The position numbers and the translations under genes were made by a program. DNA of 64,000 nucleotides, from the NCBI RefSeq assembly GCF_040548815.1, contig NZ_JBEPSM010000003.1, positions 620,001 to 684,000 on the forward strand. Reading direction: 5' to 3'. This DNA comes from Kaistia defluvii (GTDB lineage Bacteria > Pseudomonadota > Alphaproteobacteria > Rhizobiales > Kaistiaceae). The notes beneath the pieces were generated by a model that worked only from the letters and a program-made list of their open reading frames with translations, was not told the DNA's origin and did not search any database. Positions 43,513 through 52,646 of the stretch are shown here, piece after piece; within the stretch, counting starts at the first letter, position 1; every line of letters starts with the position of its first letter.

Positions 43513-43584
43513 TCACGACGACCCCATCGACTCCGCGCAAGCCTGCGGCGGCAACAGGAGCATAGTACATGCGATGCCGCTACG

Positions 43585-46014
43585 TCAGGAGGGTCGTGGT
43601 TGGGCCTTGGTCGGGGAAGCCGCGAGCATCTCGCGGATCTTGAGCGCCAGCTGCTCTAGATTGAAGGGCTTCGTGATCATGTCCATGCCGTCTGCAAGGA
43701 AGGCGTCCTTGTTGACCGCGTTGGCGGCGTAGCCCGTGATGAACAGCACCTTGAGGCCGGGAAGGATGTCACGCGCAACGTCCGCCAGCTGCCGGCCGTT
43801 CATGCCGGGCAGGCCGACATCGGAAATCATCAGGTCGATGGCGCCATTCTGGCGGAGCTTGGCGATCGCCATGTCGGCATTGATCGCCTCGACCGCGCTA
43901 TAGCCGAGATCCTGCAGCACCTCGACCACCAGCAAACGGACGGACGGATCGTCCTCGACGACCAGAACGCGTTCGCCGGCACCGGCCGGAACCAGCGCGC
44001 CGTCTGGAATGTCCGGGGTGCTGTCGGCGAGGCTCCGGGGCAGGTAGAGCGTGATCGCCGTGCCTTGCCCCAGCTTGCTTTCGATCTCGACGCCACCGCC
44101 GGATTGCTGGGCGAATCCGTAGACCATCGACAGGCCAAGACCCGTTCCCTGTCCGATCGGCTTGGTCGTGAAGAAGGGCTCGAACACCTTTTCGAGAATC
44201 TCAGCGGACATGCCGGTCCCGGTATCGCGCACCGTGATCGCAACGAAGTCCTGCGTCTCCTGACCTCGGCGGGAAAGGCTGGGAACGTCGCCCGGCGCCA
44301 GGGTGACGTTGCGGGTATCGACGCTCAACTGTCCGCCATCGGGCATGGCGTCCCGGGCATTGATGGCGAGATTCAGCAGGGCGTTTTCCAGCTGGTTCAA
44401 ATCGGTGGTGGCAGCCCAGCAATCCGGCGCCGGACGGATCAGCAGTTCGATCTGCTCGCTGAGGCTTCGGTCGAACAGGTCGCGCATGTCGGTGATGAGC
44501 TGCCGGACATCGACGGGCTTCTGGTCAAGCGGCTGGCGGCGCGAGAAGGCGAGCAGCCGATGGGTCAGCCCGGCGGCGCGTTGCGCCGAACCGGTGGCGG
44601 CGTCCATGAACCGGTCGAGACCCTCGAGCCTCCCCGAAGCCAGGCGACGCTTGATGATATCGAGCGCGCCCATGATGCCGGTGAGCATGTTGTTGAAGTC
44701 ATGGGCGATGCCGCCGGTCAATTGGCCGACAGCCTCCATCTTCTGGCTCTGGCGGAGCTGAGCTTCGGCCTCCCGCAGCGCGCTTTCCTGTTCCTTCTCC
44801 ACGGTGATGTGCCGTCCGTAGAGATAGATCGTTTCATTCTCCCGCGAAGCTGCCCAGGAAACCCAGCGCGGCGTGCCGTCCGCATGCGTCACCCGACTTT
44901 CGAAGGACGCGCTGCCCCGGCCGAGCGTCTCGGCGATACTGCTTTCGACGAGGACCGCGTCCTCGGGCGCGGAAAGCTGCGAAATGAGCTTGCCGACGAT
45001 GTTGGAATTCTCGGTGCCGAGGATCGCCGACCAGGCCGGGTTGGCGTCGAGAAGCCGGCCGCGCCGGTCGGCAACCGCGAGCATGTCGCGGGAGTTCCGC
45101 CAGATGCGGTCGCGGTCGCGGGTCCGTTCGCGTACGCTCTCCGACAGGCCCTCGTTGAGGCGCTTCAGCCGGGCTTCGTTCTGTTTCGACGTGGTGATGT
45201 CGTAGATGACGCCGATATAGCGCAGGCCCGGGCCGGAGAGATCACGGACATATTCGCCGCGGCGCGCGAGCCAGCGGTCTTCGCCGGTATCGGCGCGCGT
45301 GATGCGGAACTCGATATTGGCGCTCAGCTTCGGCTGATCGTAATGGATCAGCTCGATGATCGGCAGGTCGTCGGGGTGGACGAGCCGGTTGACCGTGGTG
45401 ACAGGCAGGATCGGCGTCGGGTGCAGGCCGAGAAGCCGGCAGAACTGCTCGGAGACCGTCACGGTGCCGAAGCCCTGGGCGTGCTCGAACGTGCCGATCT
45501 CGCCTGCCGACTGCGCGATGCGGAGCTGTTCCTGGATGCGCCGCTGCTCGGTAATGTCGACGAGGTCGCCGATGAACATCAGCGGTTCGTCATCTTCGGA
45601 AAGAATGGCCCGGCCATTGGCGTGGACCCAGCGCATGGTGCCGTCTGCCTTGAGCAGGCGATAGTCCTTCGAGAAGACTTCGGCGCCCGCGAGGATGCCG
45701 GCGACCGCCAGGCGGATGCGCTTGTAGTCGTCGGGTGCGATGTTGGCGAAGAAGCGGCTGGTGGGAACGCCTTCGGCGAGTTCGACCGGATCCTGCGATG
45801 TCAGGGCGGCAAAGCGCGCGTCGCCGGTCAGGCGGTTCGCGCGGATGTCCCATTGCCATCCGCCGGTCGCCCCCGCGGCATCGAGCATGAGGTTCAGGCG
45901 ATGCTTCGCGTCGCGGATTTCGCAATTCAGCCGCAGCAGTTCGGCGGAAAGCTCGTCGCGCAAGCCGCCCGTATCGCCGGTGTCCTCACGATCGAAGGCC
46001 GGGTCGTTTGCCAT
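43585..46014 (-). CDS. hybrid PAS sensor histidine kinase with receiver domain
   Basis: An 809-residue soluble hybrid kinase. Three PAS domains lie at about residues 42-158, 165-280 and 300-410, separated by short coiled linkers. A HisKA domain with phosphoacceptor H438 in [11 protein letters not shown] follows, then HATPase ([26 protein letters not shown]) and a C-terminal receiver with the phospho-Asp in [14 protein letters not shown]. No membrane segment. The ATG at 46014 overlaps the CheC stop by one base (TGATG). It is the last gene of the chemosensory operon and could feed into or modulate the pathway output, like CheS-type kinases of alternative Che systems. Confidence 0.92.
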   Translation of the reverse strand: MANDPAFDREDTGDTGGLRDELSAELLRLNCEIRDAKHRLNLMLDAAGATGGWQWDIRANRLTGDARFAALTSQDPVELAEGVPTSRFFANIAPDDYKRIRLAVAGILAGAEVFSKDYRLLKADGTMRWVHANGRAILSEDDEPLMFIGDLVDITEQRRIQEQLRIAQSAGEIGTFEHAQGFGTVTVSEQFCRLLGLHPTPILPVTTVNRLVHPDDLPIIELIHYDQPKLSANIEFRITRADTGEDRWLARRGEYVRDLSGPGLRYIGVIYDITTSKQNEARLKRLNEGLSESVRERTRDRDRIWRNSRDMLAVADRRGRLLDANPAWSAILGTENSNIVGKLISQLSAPEDAVLVESSIAETLGRGSASFESRVTHADGTPRWVSWAASRENETIYLYGRHITVEKEQESALREAEAQLRQSQKMEAVGQLTGGIAHDFNNMLTGIMGALDIIKRRLASGRLEGLDRFMDAATGSAQRAAGLTHRLLAFSRRQPLDQKPVDVRQLITDMRDLFDRSLSEQIELLIRPAPDCWAATTDLNQLENALLNLAINARDAMPDGGQLSVDTRNVTLAPGDVPSLSRRGQETQDFVAITVRDTGTGMSAEILEKVFEPFFTTKPIGQGTGLGLSMVYGFAQQSGGGVEIESKLGQGTAITLYLPRSLADSTPDIPDGALVPAGAGERVLVVEDDPSVRLLVVEVLQDLGYSAVEAINADMAIAKLRQNGAIDLMISDVGLPGMNGRQLADVARDILPGLKVLFITGYAANAVNKDAFLADGMDMITKPFNLEQLALKIREMLAASPTKAQPRPS

Positions 46015-46652
46015 CAATCGGCATCTTTCGTCACGCGCTCGATGAAGTCGGCAATGAGCAGTTTCAACGAAGCCATGGAGGGCAGGTCCATCAGCATCGC
46101 GATATAGCCGCGGATGTCGCGGTCCTGGATCGAGAAATTGATGTAGAGGAACAGGACCAGCGCCTCCTTGGGTCCGCCGTCCGTTGTCGAGAAAAGCTCG
46201 TCACCGCTGCCGCGCACGATCTGCGGCAGGGACATCTTCAGCGACTGCTTCAGCATGTTGGCCATGGTGCCAAGGCAATTGTTGAGTATGACGTTGCCCG
46301 TCTCGGACAGAGCCTCGCTTTCCATCTCCAGCACCTGCTGGGCGCTGACATCGTCGCCCATGACGGCGCTGGCCAATTCCAGGCTCTTGGTCTCCGGAAA
46401 GATGAGCAAGGCGCGCCCGGAAAAGGCGCCCTCGAACTCCTGCTTGATGGCGACGAGTTTCTCGCTCTCGCGCTGGCCGATCAGGGAGGCAGCGGCGGCA
46501 TGCGTGACGATCTCGACGGCGGGAACGGACAGCAGAACCTGGCGCCCAACCATCTTGCGCAGGCTCGAGGCTGCGCGGCTGACGCCGATGTTGACGACCT
46601 CGGTCAGGGCATCGCGCTCGAGTTCGTCCAGGCTGATATCCGTATCGCTCAT
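46014..46652 (-). CDS. cheC: CheC-type CheY-P phosphatase
   Basis: A 212-residue CheC family protein. Both phosphatase motifs of the form acidic-x3-E-x2-N-x22-P are intact: DALTEVVNIG with Pro exactly 22 residues after the Asn, and SETGNVILNN again with Pro after 22. Two intact sites predict dephosphorylation of a CheY-like receiver. CheC is common in Firmicutes and archaea but unusual in alphaproteobacteria, and no CheD partner is seen. It starts within the stop of the response regulator (TGATG) and the kinase starts within its stop. The adjacent 126-residue regulator is the likely substrate. Confidence 0.88.
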   Translation of the reverse strand: MSDTDISLDELERDALTEVVNIGVSRAASSLRKMVGRQVLLSVPAVEIVTHAAAASLIGQRESEKLVAIKQEFEGAFSGRALLIFPETKSLELASAVMGDDVSAQQVLEMESEALSETGNVILNNCLGTMANMLKQSLKMSLPQIVRGSGDELFSTTDGGPKEALVLFLYINFSIQDRDIRGYIAMLMDLPSMASLKLLIADFIERVTKDAD

Positions 46653-47032
46653 CAACGCGCCTGCTTGAGGCGCAGGGCTGCCCCTGCGAGAAATCCGGAC
46701 ATGCCGTCTTCCGTCACCGGCTTGCTGACGAACGTCGCATTGACGTCGCGGGCACGCGAGATGACCTCGTCCTGAATATTGGCCGTGATGATGGCGATCG
46801 GCATGTCGGCGTGCGACTTGCGCAATTCGGCCGCCAGTTCGAGCCCGTCGCGTCCCGGCATGTTGAAATCCAGCACCGCGACGTCGATCTGCCTCTCTCC
46901 AACCAGTTCCAGCGCCTCATCAGCGTTACTTGCTTCGACGCGGGTCCAGTCAGGCTGGAGCGCTGCGATGGTCTTGCCGGCGACGATGCGTGCGAGCTTG
47001 CTGTCATCGACGACGAGGATGGTAACCGTCAT
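46652..47032 (-). CDS. single-domain response regulator (CheY-like)
   Basis: A 126-residue receiver with no output domain. The acidic pair is in LVVDDSKLA, the phospho-Asp is in VAVLDFNMPGRDG (about residue 55), Thr is in IAIITANIQ and Lys is in FVSKPVT. It lies between the STAS gene and cheC. The overlap with cheC suggests that the phosphatase acts on it. It is the most likely CheY-type target of the CheA in this operon. Confidence 0.92.
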   Translation of the reverse strand: MTVTILVVDDSKLARIVAGKTIAALQPDWTRVEASNADEALELVGERQIDVAVLDFNMPGRDGLELAAELRKSHADMPIAIITANIQDEVISRARDVNATFVSKPVTEDGMSGFLAGAALRLKQAR

Positions 47033-47105
47033 TCTCAGGTTCCAGATTGCAGGTGTGATGATGTTCGATTGTTCCTCTTTTTAAGGAACACCGTCGGGTA
47101 TGTCT

Positions 47106-47354
47106 TCATGGTGCCGGATCATTTCGTCGGATCTGAGGGAGAATGAACTGAGCCGAAAACGGATCCGGCGCCTCGCCCTCGACATCGGGGCGTAAGGCCA
47201 GCAGCACCTGCCAGAGGGATGTATGGACCCGCTCGGCGGCGAGCACAACGCGGCTTTCCGGCGCGGCATGAAGCGCTGCCAGCAGCGTCTCCGCCTCCTC
47301 GACGCCGCATCGACCAGTCAGCCGGATCTCCATTCCTTCCACGGCAACCGTCAT
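47106..47354 (-). CDS. small STAS-domain protein
   Basis: An 82-residue protein that looks like a minimal STAS domain: MEIRLTGRCGVEEAETLLAAL as strand and helix, VVLAAERVHTSLWQVLLAL in place of the usual phospho-Ser loop. The canonical D-S core is replaced by VHTS, so Ser/Thr phosphorylation is possible at T or S but uncertain. Its start overlaps the cheA stop (ATGA), so the two are translationally coupled. STAS proteins usually transmit signals by partner binding. Its role with CheA is not established. Confidence 0.75.
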   Translation of the reverse strand: MTVAVEGMEIRLTGRCGVEEAETLLAALHAAPESRVVLAAERVHTSLWQVLLALRPDVEGEAPDPFSAQFILPQIRRNDPAP

Positions 47355-49288
47355 GATAGCAGCGCCTCCAGGTTCAGCACGATGACGATCCGGCCGTCGC
47401 CGACCACGGCCGTGCCCAGAATGCTGTTGGCATGCTTCAGCAGGCCAGAGGGCGGTCGAAGCAAGGTCTCGAAGCGTTCCCCGATACTGTCGACTACGAG
47501 GCCGACCACGGTGGCTCCCAGTTCCAGCACCAGCATCAGCTCGTTCGGCCGGGGCGGGGTGGGGGTGCCCAGGATGTCGCCGAGCCGCAGCACGGGAAGG
47601 GTGCGGTTGCGGAGCACATAGGCCTCGCCGGCGCGGACCTTCACGAGCGCGTCGGACGGTATGCGGAGCGTTTCCGCGACCGCTTCCAGCGGAATGCCAT
47701 AGGCTTCGCCGGAGCTGGAGACCACCAGGATGCGGCTCATGGAGAAGCCGGTGGGAAGGGACAGCGTGATCGTCGTTCCCGCTCCGACCGTGCTGGCGAT
47801 GGCGACCTTGCCGCCCAGGCGCCGCACCGCCGTCCGTACCGCATCCATGCCGACGCCCCGCCCGGAAAGGTCCGTGACGCTTTCCGAAGTCGAAAAGCCG
47901 GGGGCGAACAGCAGGTCCAGGATGGCGGTTCCGTCCAGGCTCTCGGCAGCCTCGCGCGGGATCAGGCCACGCGCCAGCGCCGTGGCGCGGATCTGCTCGG
48001 GCTCGATTCCGCGACCATCGTCGGCGACCTGCAGTTCGATGCGGTGGCCGACCTGCCGGGCCGTGACCGAGATCCGGCCCTTGGCGGGTTTGCCGGCGAT
48101 CCGCCTCTGCTCCTCCGTCTCGATGCCGTGGTCGACCGCGTTTCGAAGCATGTGCAGCAGCGGCTCGTACAGGCCATCGACGATGCTCTTGTCGGCCTCG
48201 ATCTCGCTGCCGGAGACGTCGAGTTGCAGCGGCTTGCCGGTCTGTCCGGAAATCTCGCGCGCGAGGCGCGGCAGGCGGCGCAGCGTATCGCCGAGCGGAA
48301 CCATGCGAACGTCGGTCGTGGCGCGCTGCAGCCGGTTGATCAGGCGGGTGAGGTCCTGTTGGGCGGTCGCGATATTGCGGGAAAGCGGCAGCCCTCCGGC
48401 GAGCGCCTGCGCCTCGGCGACGAGGGCGGACATGCCGTTCTTGGCGGCGAGCACTTCGCCAACGAGCGTCACGATGTCATCGATCCGCGCAAGATCGACG
48501 CGGATCGTTCGTGCGCTCGGCTCGACAGGTTCCGGCGGGGGCGCCGGCTGCGCGGCCAGTCGCGCCTGGACGATGGCGATCTGGTCGGGAATGAGACGGA
48601 ACACCGCTTCGATATCCGCCCGCTTCGCCGTCGAGATCGCCTCGAAGATCAGATTGCTGCGGAAAGGGTTCATCTCCGTCGGCGCTGGCCATTCGTCGCG
48701 CGTCAGGATCCGCGCGAAGACGATCTGCGGCACGGCGGCCAGCAGCGTCACCGGATCATCGCCGTTGAAGAAGCACTGCGGCGTCGGCGCGTAACGAAAG
48801 GCTACCGCATCCGCGCCTTGGCCCGTCGGATGGGCCTCGAAAAGGCTCGCGGCCCAGGGCGGAACCGGCCCGGAGGTAAGCGAAGGCGGGACCGCGGAAG
48901 CGGAGGCGGATGCCTTGGACCCGAGGGCGCGAACCAGTTCCGCGCTTTCCTCCTGAGCCTTGGCGCCGAGCGAGCCGGTCTGCTCCAGATCCCGGACGCA
49001 GCGGTCGACCCATTCGACGACCGCGAACATCGGATCGATCCGGCTGGGATCGAGTTCGGCGTCTTCCTTCTTCGCAAGCCCCAGCACATCCTCGGCGGCG
49101 TGCAGCGCGCTCTGCATCGGGGCGAGATCGAAGAGGCCGACCGATCCCTTGAGAGTGTGAATGGCGCGGAAGGCGCTGTCCAGCCTGGCGCGGTCGCCCG
49201 GCTCGCGCTCCAGCGCGAGCAGATCCTCCGCCGCCTGCTGCGTGAGTTCCGCCGCCTCGATGACGAACTGGGCCAGGAGATCGTCCAC
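47351..49288 (-). CDS. cheA: chemotaxis histidine kinase
   Basis: A 645-residue CheA. The Hpt domain has the phosphoacceptor H44 in AFRAIHTLKGSVG. A variable region (about 130-250, with CFFNGDDPVTLLAAVPQIV) replaces a normal P2. Dimerisation helices follow from LARIDDIVTLVGEVLAAKN. The ATPase carries AVDHGIETEEQR, VADDGRGIE and GRGVGMDAVRTAV. A CheW-like regulatory domain occupies about 505-645. There is no attached receiver. The start adjoins the cheR stop directly. It is the central kinase of the operon. Confidence 0.95.
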   Translation of the reverse strand: MDDLLAQFVIEAAELTQQAAEDLLALEREPGDRARLDSAFRAIHTLKGSVGLFDLAPMQSALHAAEDVLGLAKKEDAELDPSRIDPMFAVVEWVDRCVRDLEQTGSLGAKAQEESAELVRALGSKASASASAVPPSLTSGPVPPWAASLFEAHPTGQGADAVAFRYAPTPQCFFNGDDPVTLLAAVPQIVFARILTRDEWPAPTEMNPFRSNLIFEAISTAKRADIEAVFRLIPDQIAIVQARLAAQPAPPPEPVEPSARTIRVDLARIDDIVTLVGEVLAAKNGMSALVAEAQALAGGLPLSRNIATAQQDLTRLINRLQRATTDVRMVPLGDTLRRLPRLAREISGQTGKPLQLDVSGSEIEADKSIVDGLYEPLLHMLRNAVDHGIETEEQRRIAGKPAKGRISVTARQVGHRIELQVADDGRGIEPEQIRATALARGLIPREAAESLDGTAILDLLFAPGFSTSESVTDLSGRGVGMDAVRTAVRRLGGKVAIASTVGAGTTITLSLPTGFSMSRILVVSSSGEAYGIPLEAVAETLRIPSDALVKVRAGEAYVLRNRTLPVLRLGDILGTPTPPRPNELMLVLELGATVVGLVVDSIGERFETLLRPPSGLLKHANSILGTAVVGDGRIVIVLNLEALLS

Positions 49289-50137
49289 TCAGTTTCCCCG
49301 CGCGCGACGGTAGACGACAGCGTCCTCGAACCGGGCAACCTCGAACCGCTGGGAGATCCGGTTCATGGATTCGGTATGCCCCAGGCAGAGATATCCTCCC
49401 GGCAGCAGCGCATCATAGAGATGGTCGACGGTCCGCCGGCGCGATTCATCGTCGAAATAGATCAGCACGTTGCGGCAGAAGATGATGTCGAACGCGCCTT
49501 CGGACGCCATGGACTGGGCGTCGATCAGGTTGGCGGGGCGGAAGCTGACGGATTCGCGCAGGTCCTGGATGATCCGCCATCGGTCCCCGCCGGCGCGCTC
49601 GAAATAGCGTTGCCGGAGATCGTCCGACAGGCGGGAAACGGAACGCTTGCCGTATTCGCCGAGGCTCGCATCCTTCAGCACGACGCTGTCGATATCCGAA
49701 CCGACGATCTCGACATTGTAGGCATCGACGAGGTGCCAGTTCTCCAGCAGCCAGATCGCGATCGAATAGGGTTCTTCGCCCGTGGAGCAGGGAACGGACC
49801 AGATACGGATGCGGTCGCCCGGCATCTTGTCACGGATGCGGTCCGGCAGCAGCGAGGCGCTCAGGCAGCGAAGCTGGTGTTCCTCGCGGTAGAAATAGGT
49901 TTCGTTGACCGTGAAGCGGTTGATCAGGTGCTCCGCCTCATTGGGGTCGCTGAGGAGAAGATTGAAATAGGATCCGAAGGACACGGCGCCCGTCGCGGCA
50001 ACGCGGTCCGCAGCGCGTCGGTCGATGTAGTATCGCTTTGTCTCGCCGAAGAGCATCCCGGTGCGCCGGTACAGGAAATCGCAAAGCCGCAGCAGATCGG
50101 CTGTCGAAAGGTATCGCGAATCTTCGCCTGTGGTCAT
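49289..50137 (-). CDS. cheR: chemotaxis protein methyltransferase
   Basis: A 282-residue CheR that methylates receptor glutamates using S-adenosylmethionine. The N-terminal helical domain (SFGSYFNLLLSDPNEAEHLI) leads to TVNETYFYRE and the AdoMet site WSVPCSTGEEPYSIAIWLL. FDIIFCRNVLIYFD completes the signature. The ATG at 50137 overlaps the cheB stop by four bases. A longer frame upstream lies within cheB. Its target is probably the double-tip receptor at the start of the operon. Confidence 0.95.
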   Translation of the reverse strand: MTTGEDSRYLSTADLLRLCDFLYRRTGMLFGETKRYYIDRRAADRVAATGAVSFGSYFNLLLSDPNEAEHLINRFTVNETYFYREEHQLRCLSASLLPDRIRDKMPGDRIRIWSVPCSTGEEPYSIAIWLLENWHLVDAYNVEIVGSDIDSVVLKDASLGEYGKRSVSRLSDDLRQRYFERAGGDRWRIIQDLRESVSFRPANLIDAQSMASEGAFDIIFCRNVLIYFDDESRRRTVDHLYDALLPGGYLCLGHTESMNRISQRFEVARFEDAVVYRRARGN

Positions 50138-51213
50138 CGCGCCAGCTCCATCAGGCGCTCGCCAATACGCGGCAGTTCGACGACATCGACCGCGCCATCC
50201 AGCTTCACGAGCTCTCCGGGCATTCCCCATACGACGGCGCTCTGCTTGGCCTCGGCAATCGTATGGCCGCCGCGCGATCGCAATTCGGCCATCGTCGCCG
50301 CCCCGTCATTGCCCATGCCGGTCATGAGCAGTCCGACGAGCCGGCTGGCGGTCACATGCTCCATGGCGCTGCGCACCATGCGGTCGACGCTGGGATGCCA
50401 CCGGTGCTCCGGATCGGCGGGCATGGCGATGGCGGTGAGCACCTTGTTGCGGCGGGTCAGGACGACATCCGCATCGCCCCGGCCAATATAGACATGCCCG
50501 GCTTCCAGGGGCGTCGGCTTCGTCACCTCGACGACCGAAACCGCGCAAAGCTTGTCGAGCCGGCGCGCCAGCGGGCCGGTGAACGAGACCGGCATGTGCT
50601 GGGCTACGACGACCGGCCACGGGAAATCGCCCGGCAGGCCGGACAGCACGGCATCGAGCGCCGGCGGGCCCCCGGTCGAACAGCCGATCAGCACCACGCA
50701 GTCGTCCGAAAGCTGGAAATCCGCCTTCGATGCGACGGGGCGGGCTGACTGCGAGGACCGCGCCGCGTGACTCTCGGCCCGAAACCGGACGCGTTCGGCC
50801 AGGCGTCGGCTTCGCGGCACCCTGGCGGCTGCCGCGGCGCGGACGCGCTCGACGATCAGCGGCGCCAGTTCGTCGGCATGCAGCGAGATCGTGCCCTGCG
50901 GCTTCGGAATGAAGTCGATCGCGCCCATTTCAAGCGCCCGCAGCGTCTCGTCCGCGCCATCCTCGGTCAGGGCGGAGACCATCACGACGGGGCAGGGGTG
51001 TTCGACCATGATGCGATCGAGACAGGCGAGGCCGTCCATCCTGGGCATCGTGATATCGAGGGTGACGACGTGGGGGGCGAAATCGCGGATCATGTCCAGC
51101 GCCTCCGCGCCATCGCGCGCCGAGGCGATCTCGAAGTCGGGTTCAGCCTCGAAGATCCGGCCCAGGAAGCGGCGCATCAAGGCGGAATCGTCGACAATCA
51201 GGAGGCGGATCAC
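50134..51213 (-). CDS. cheB: chemotaxis response regulator methylesterase
   Basis: A 359-residue CheB that removes methyl groups from the receptor when phosphorylated. The receiver (residues 1-120) has LIVDDSALM and VVTLDITMPRMDG. After a basic linker comes the esterase with Ser in IGCSTGGPPAL, His in AQHMPVSFT and Asp in MGNDGA. All catalytic residues are present. It overlaps the triple-CheW gene upstream and cheR downstream (ATGA both times), so it is strongly coupled. Confidence 0.95.
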   Translation of the reverse strand: MIRLLIVDDSALMRRFLGRIFEAEPDFEIASARDGAEALDMIRDFAPHVVTLDITMPRMDGLACLDRIMVEHPCPVVMVSALTEDGADETLRALEMGAIDFIPKPQGTISLHADELAPLIVERVRAAAAARVPRSRRLAERVRFRAESHAARSSQSARPVASKADFQLSDDCVVLIGCSTGGPPALDAVLSGLPGDFPWPVVVAQHMPVSFTGPLARRLDKLCAVSVVEVTKPTPLEAGHVYIGRGDADVVLTRRNKVLTAIAMPADPEHRWHPSVDRMVRSAMEHVTASRLVGLLMTGMGNDGAATMAELRSRGGHTIAEAKQSAVVWGMPGELVKLDGAVDVVELPRIGERLMELAR

Positions 51214-52646
51214 GACGGTTGTGCCGTGTCGGCTGTCGGCTGGAAGCGCTTGAGAAGGTCCCGCTCGGCCCTGTCCAGCAGTTCCTTCGGATCGACGAGG
51301 AGGATCATCGCGCCGTCGTCGCCCCGAGTGGTGACCCGGTCGAAGATCTGGCCGCCATTTCCCGGCAAGCTGGGCGCCGGCCTGATGGCGGAGGTTGGCA
51401 CCATCAGGATCTCCGAGACGGAATCGACGATGAAGCCGGCCTGCAGCTTGTCGATCGTCACCACGATGACGCGCGGCCGCTTCGCCCCGAGGCCCCCCGC
51501 CGCCTGGAAGCGCATGCGCTGGTCGATCACCGGAACCGCCTTGCCCCGGATGTTGATCACGCCGGCGATGAAGTCCGGCGCGTTGGGAACGCGGGAAATC
51601 GCGTTGGGCAGTTGGACGATCTCGTCGACCGACTCGATCGGCAGGCCGAAGACGTCGTCGCCGACAGCGAAGACGAGGAAGCGCTGGTCCGGGTCGGCGG
51701 CGCGATGGTCCGGCATGTCGGTCTCCCTGACGCCCTGGCCCGCCAACGCCGCGCGGACCTCGCGGTTTCGAAACAGGCGCGCCGGCGTCAGGATCGAGAT
51801 CAGCGGCCGACGGCCGTCACCCCGAGCGATCGCGTCAATCTCCGCATCGCCGGTTCCGCGCTGGAGGATCGCCGGAACGGGATCGATGGAGGTCTCGGGA
51901 ACCCGAACGACGCCAGTCAGCAGCCCGGAAACCAGTCCGATACGCTCATCTCCGAAATGGACCACAACGACGTGCCGCGTCTCACCGAGAGCCTCGGCAA
52001 GGCCGAGCAGCGCCGCGAGCGAAACCAGCGGGACGACATCCTCCCGAAGGACGATCATGCCGACGGACGTCGCCGCCCCCTTCGGCAGTCCGGTGACCTC
52101 GGCCGGCAGCTTCAGGACCTCGGCAACATTTTCCAGCGGCAGGGCGAAGTGCTGTCCGGACAGGCGGAATGACAGCAGCGCACGCGTGTCCCCGTCAGCC
52201 TCGGTCTCCCTGTGCGGGTCCGCGGGCTGGCTGGCCGCACGATGGGGCAGCGGGGCAGCTTCGAAGAATTGGGCAGCCAGCAGTTCGGCGACATCGAGCG
52301 ACTGCGCCGCAGAAGCCTTGCCGGATGTCAGCTGGCGGACGTCATCGATAAGAAGCGCGACCGCGCCGTGCTCGTCATAAACGACAACCCTGGTTTCCCG
52401 GGATGGCGCCGGCGCGCCGCCCTTGGTCGAAGGCACCAACCCGCTCAGGCGGATGACGGGGATGGCCAACCCATGAAAATTCATCAGGCCCGCCAGGGCC
52501 GGCAAGCTGTTTGGAACGCGCGTAATCGCAGGCCGACGCCCGACCTCGAGCACCTTTTCCGCTGGAAGCAGATAGTCGCGGCCATCGATGACGACGGTCA
52601 GCTTGCGTCCGGCCTCGCTGGCTATGCGAGCCTTTGCCCCCGCCAT
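51210..52646 (-). CDS. coupling protein with three CheW domains
   Basis: A 478-residue protein made of three successive CheW domains, about residues 15-140, 160-310 and 325-470. The third is the most canonical (RFLVFAVGDDVFGLPIESVD, PDFIAGVINIRGKAVPVID). The first two keep the barrel pattern (YLLPAEKVLEVGRRPAITRV; ALLSFRLSGQHFALPLENVA). A standard CheW is a single domain of about 150 residues. A three-domain version could bridge several receptors and kinases in one chain. It overlaps the receptor stop by one base (TAATG). Confidence 0.9.
   Translation of the reverse strand: MAGAKARIASEAGRKLTVVIDGRDYLLPAEKVLEVGRRPAITRVPNSLPALAGLMNFHGLAIPVIRLSGLVPSTKGGAPAPSRETRVVVYDEHGAVALLIDDVRQLTSGKASAAQSLDVAELLAAQFFEAAPLPHRAASQPADPHRETEADGDTRALLSFRLSGQHFALPLENVAEVLKLPAEVTGLPKGAATSVGMIVLREDVVPLVSLAALLGLAEALGETRHVVVVHFGDERIGLVSGLLTGVVRVPETSIDPVPAILQRGTGDAEIDAIARGDGRRPLISILTPARLFRNREVRAALAGQGVRETDMPDHRAADPDQRFLVFAVGDDVFGLPIESVDEIVQLPNAISRVPNAPDFIAGVINIRGKAVPVIDQRMRFQAAGGLGAKRPRVIVVTIDKLQAGFIVDSVSEILMVPTSAIRPAPSLPGNGGQIFDRVTTRGDDGAMILLVDPKELLDRAERDLLKRFQPTADTAQPS

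Noticed and set aside
47432..50491. A 1019-codon plus-strand open frame opposite cheA and cheR
   Set aside because: The antisense of well-recognised genes in high-GC DNA often stays open. No motif or ribosome site supports it.
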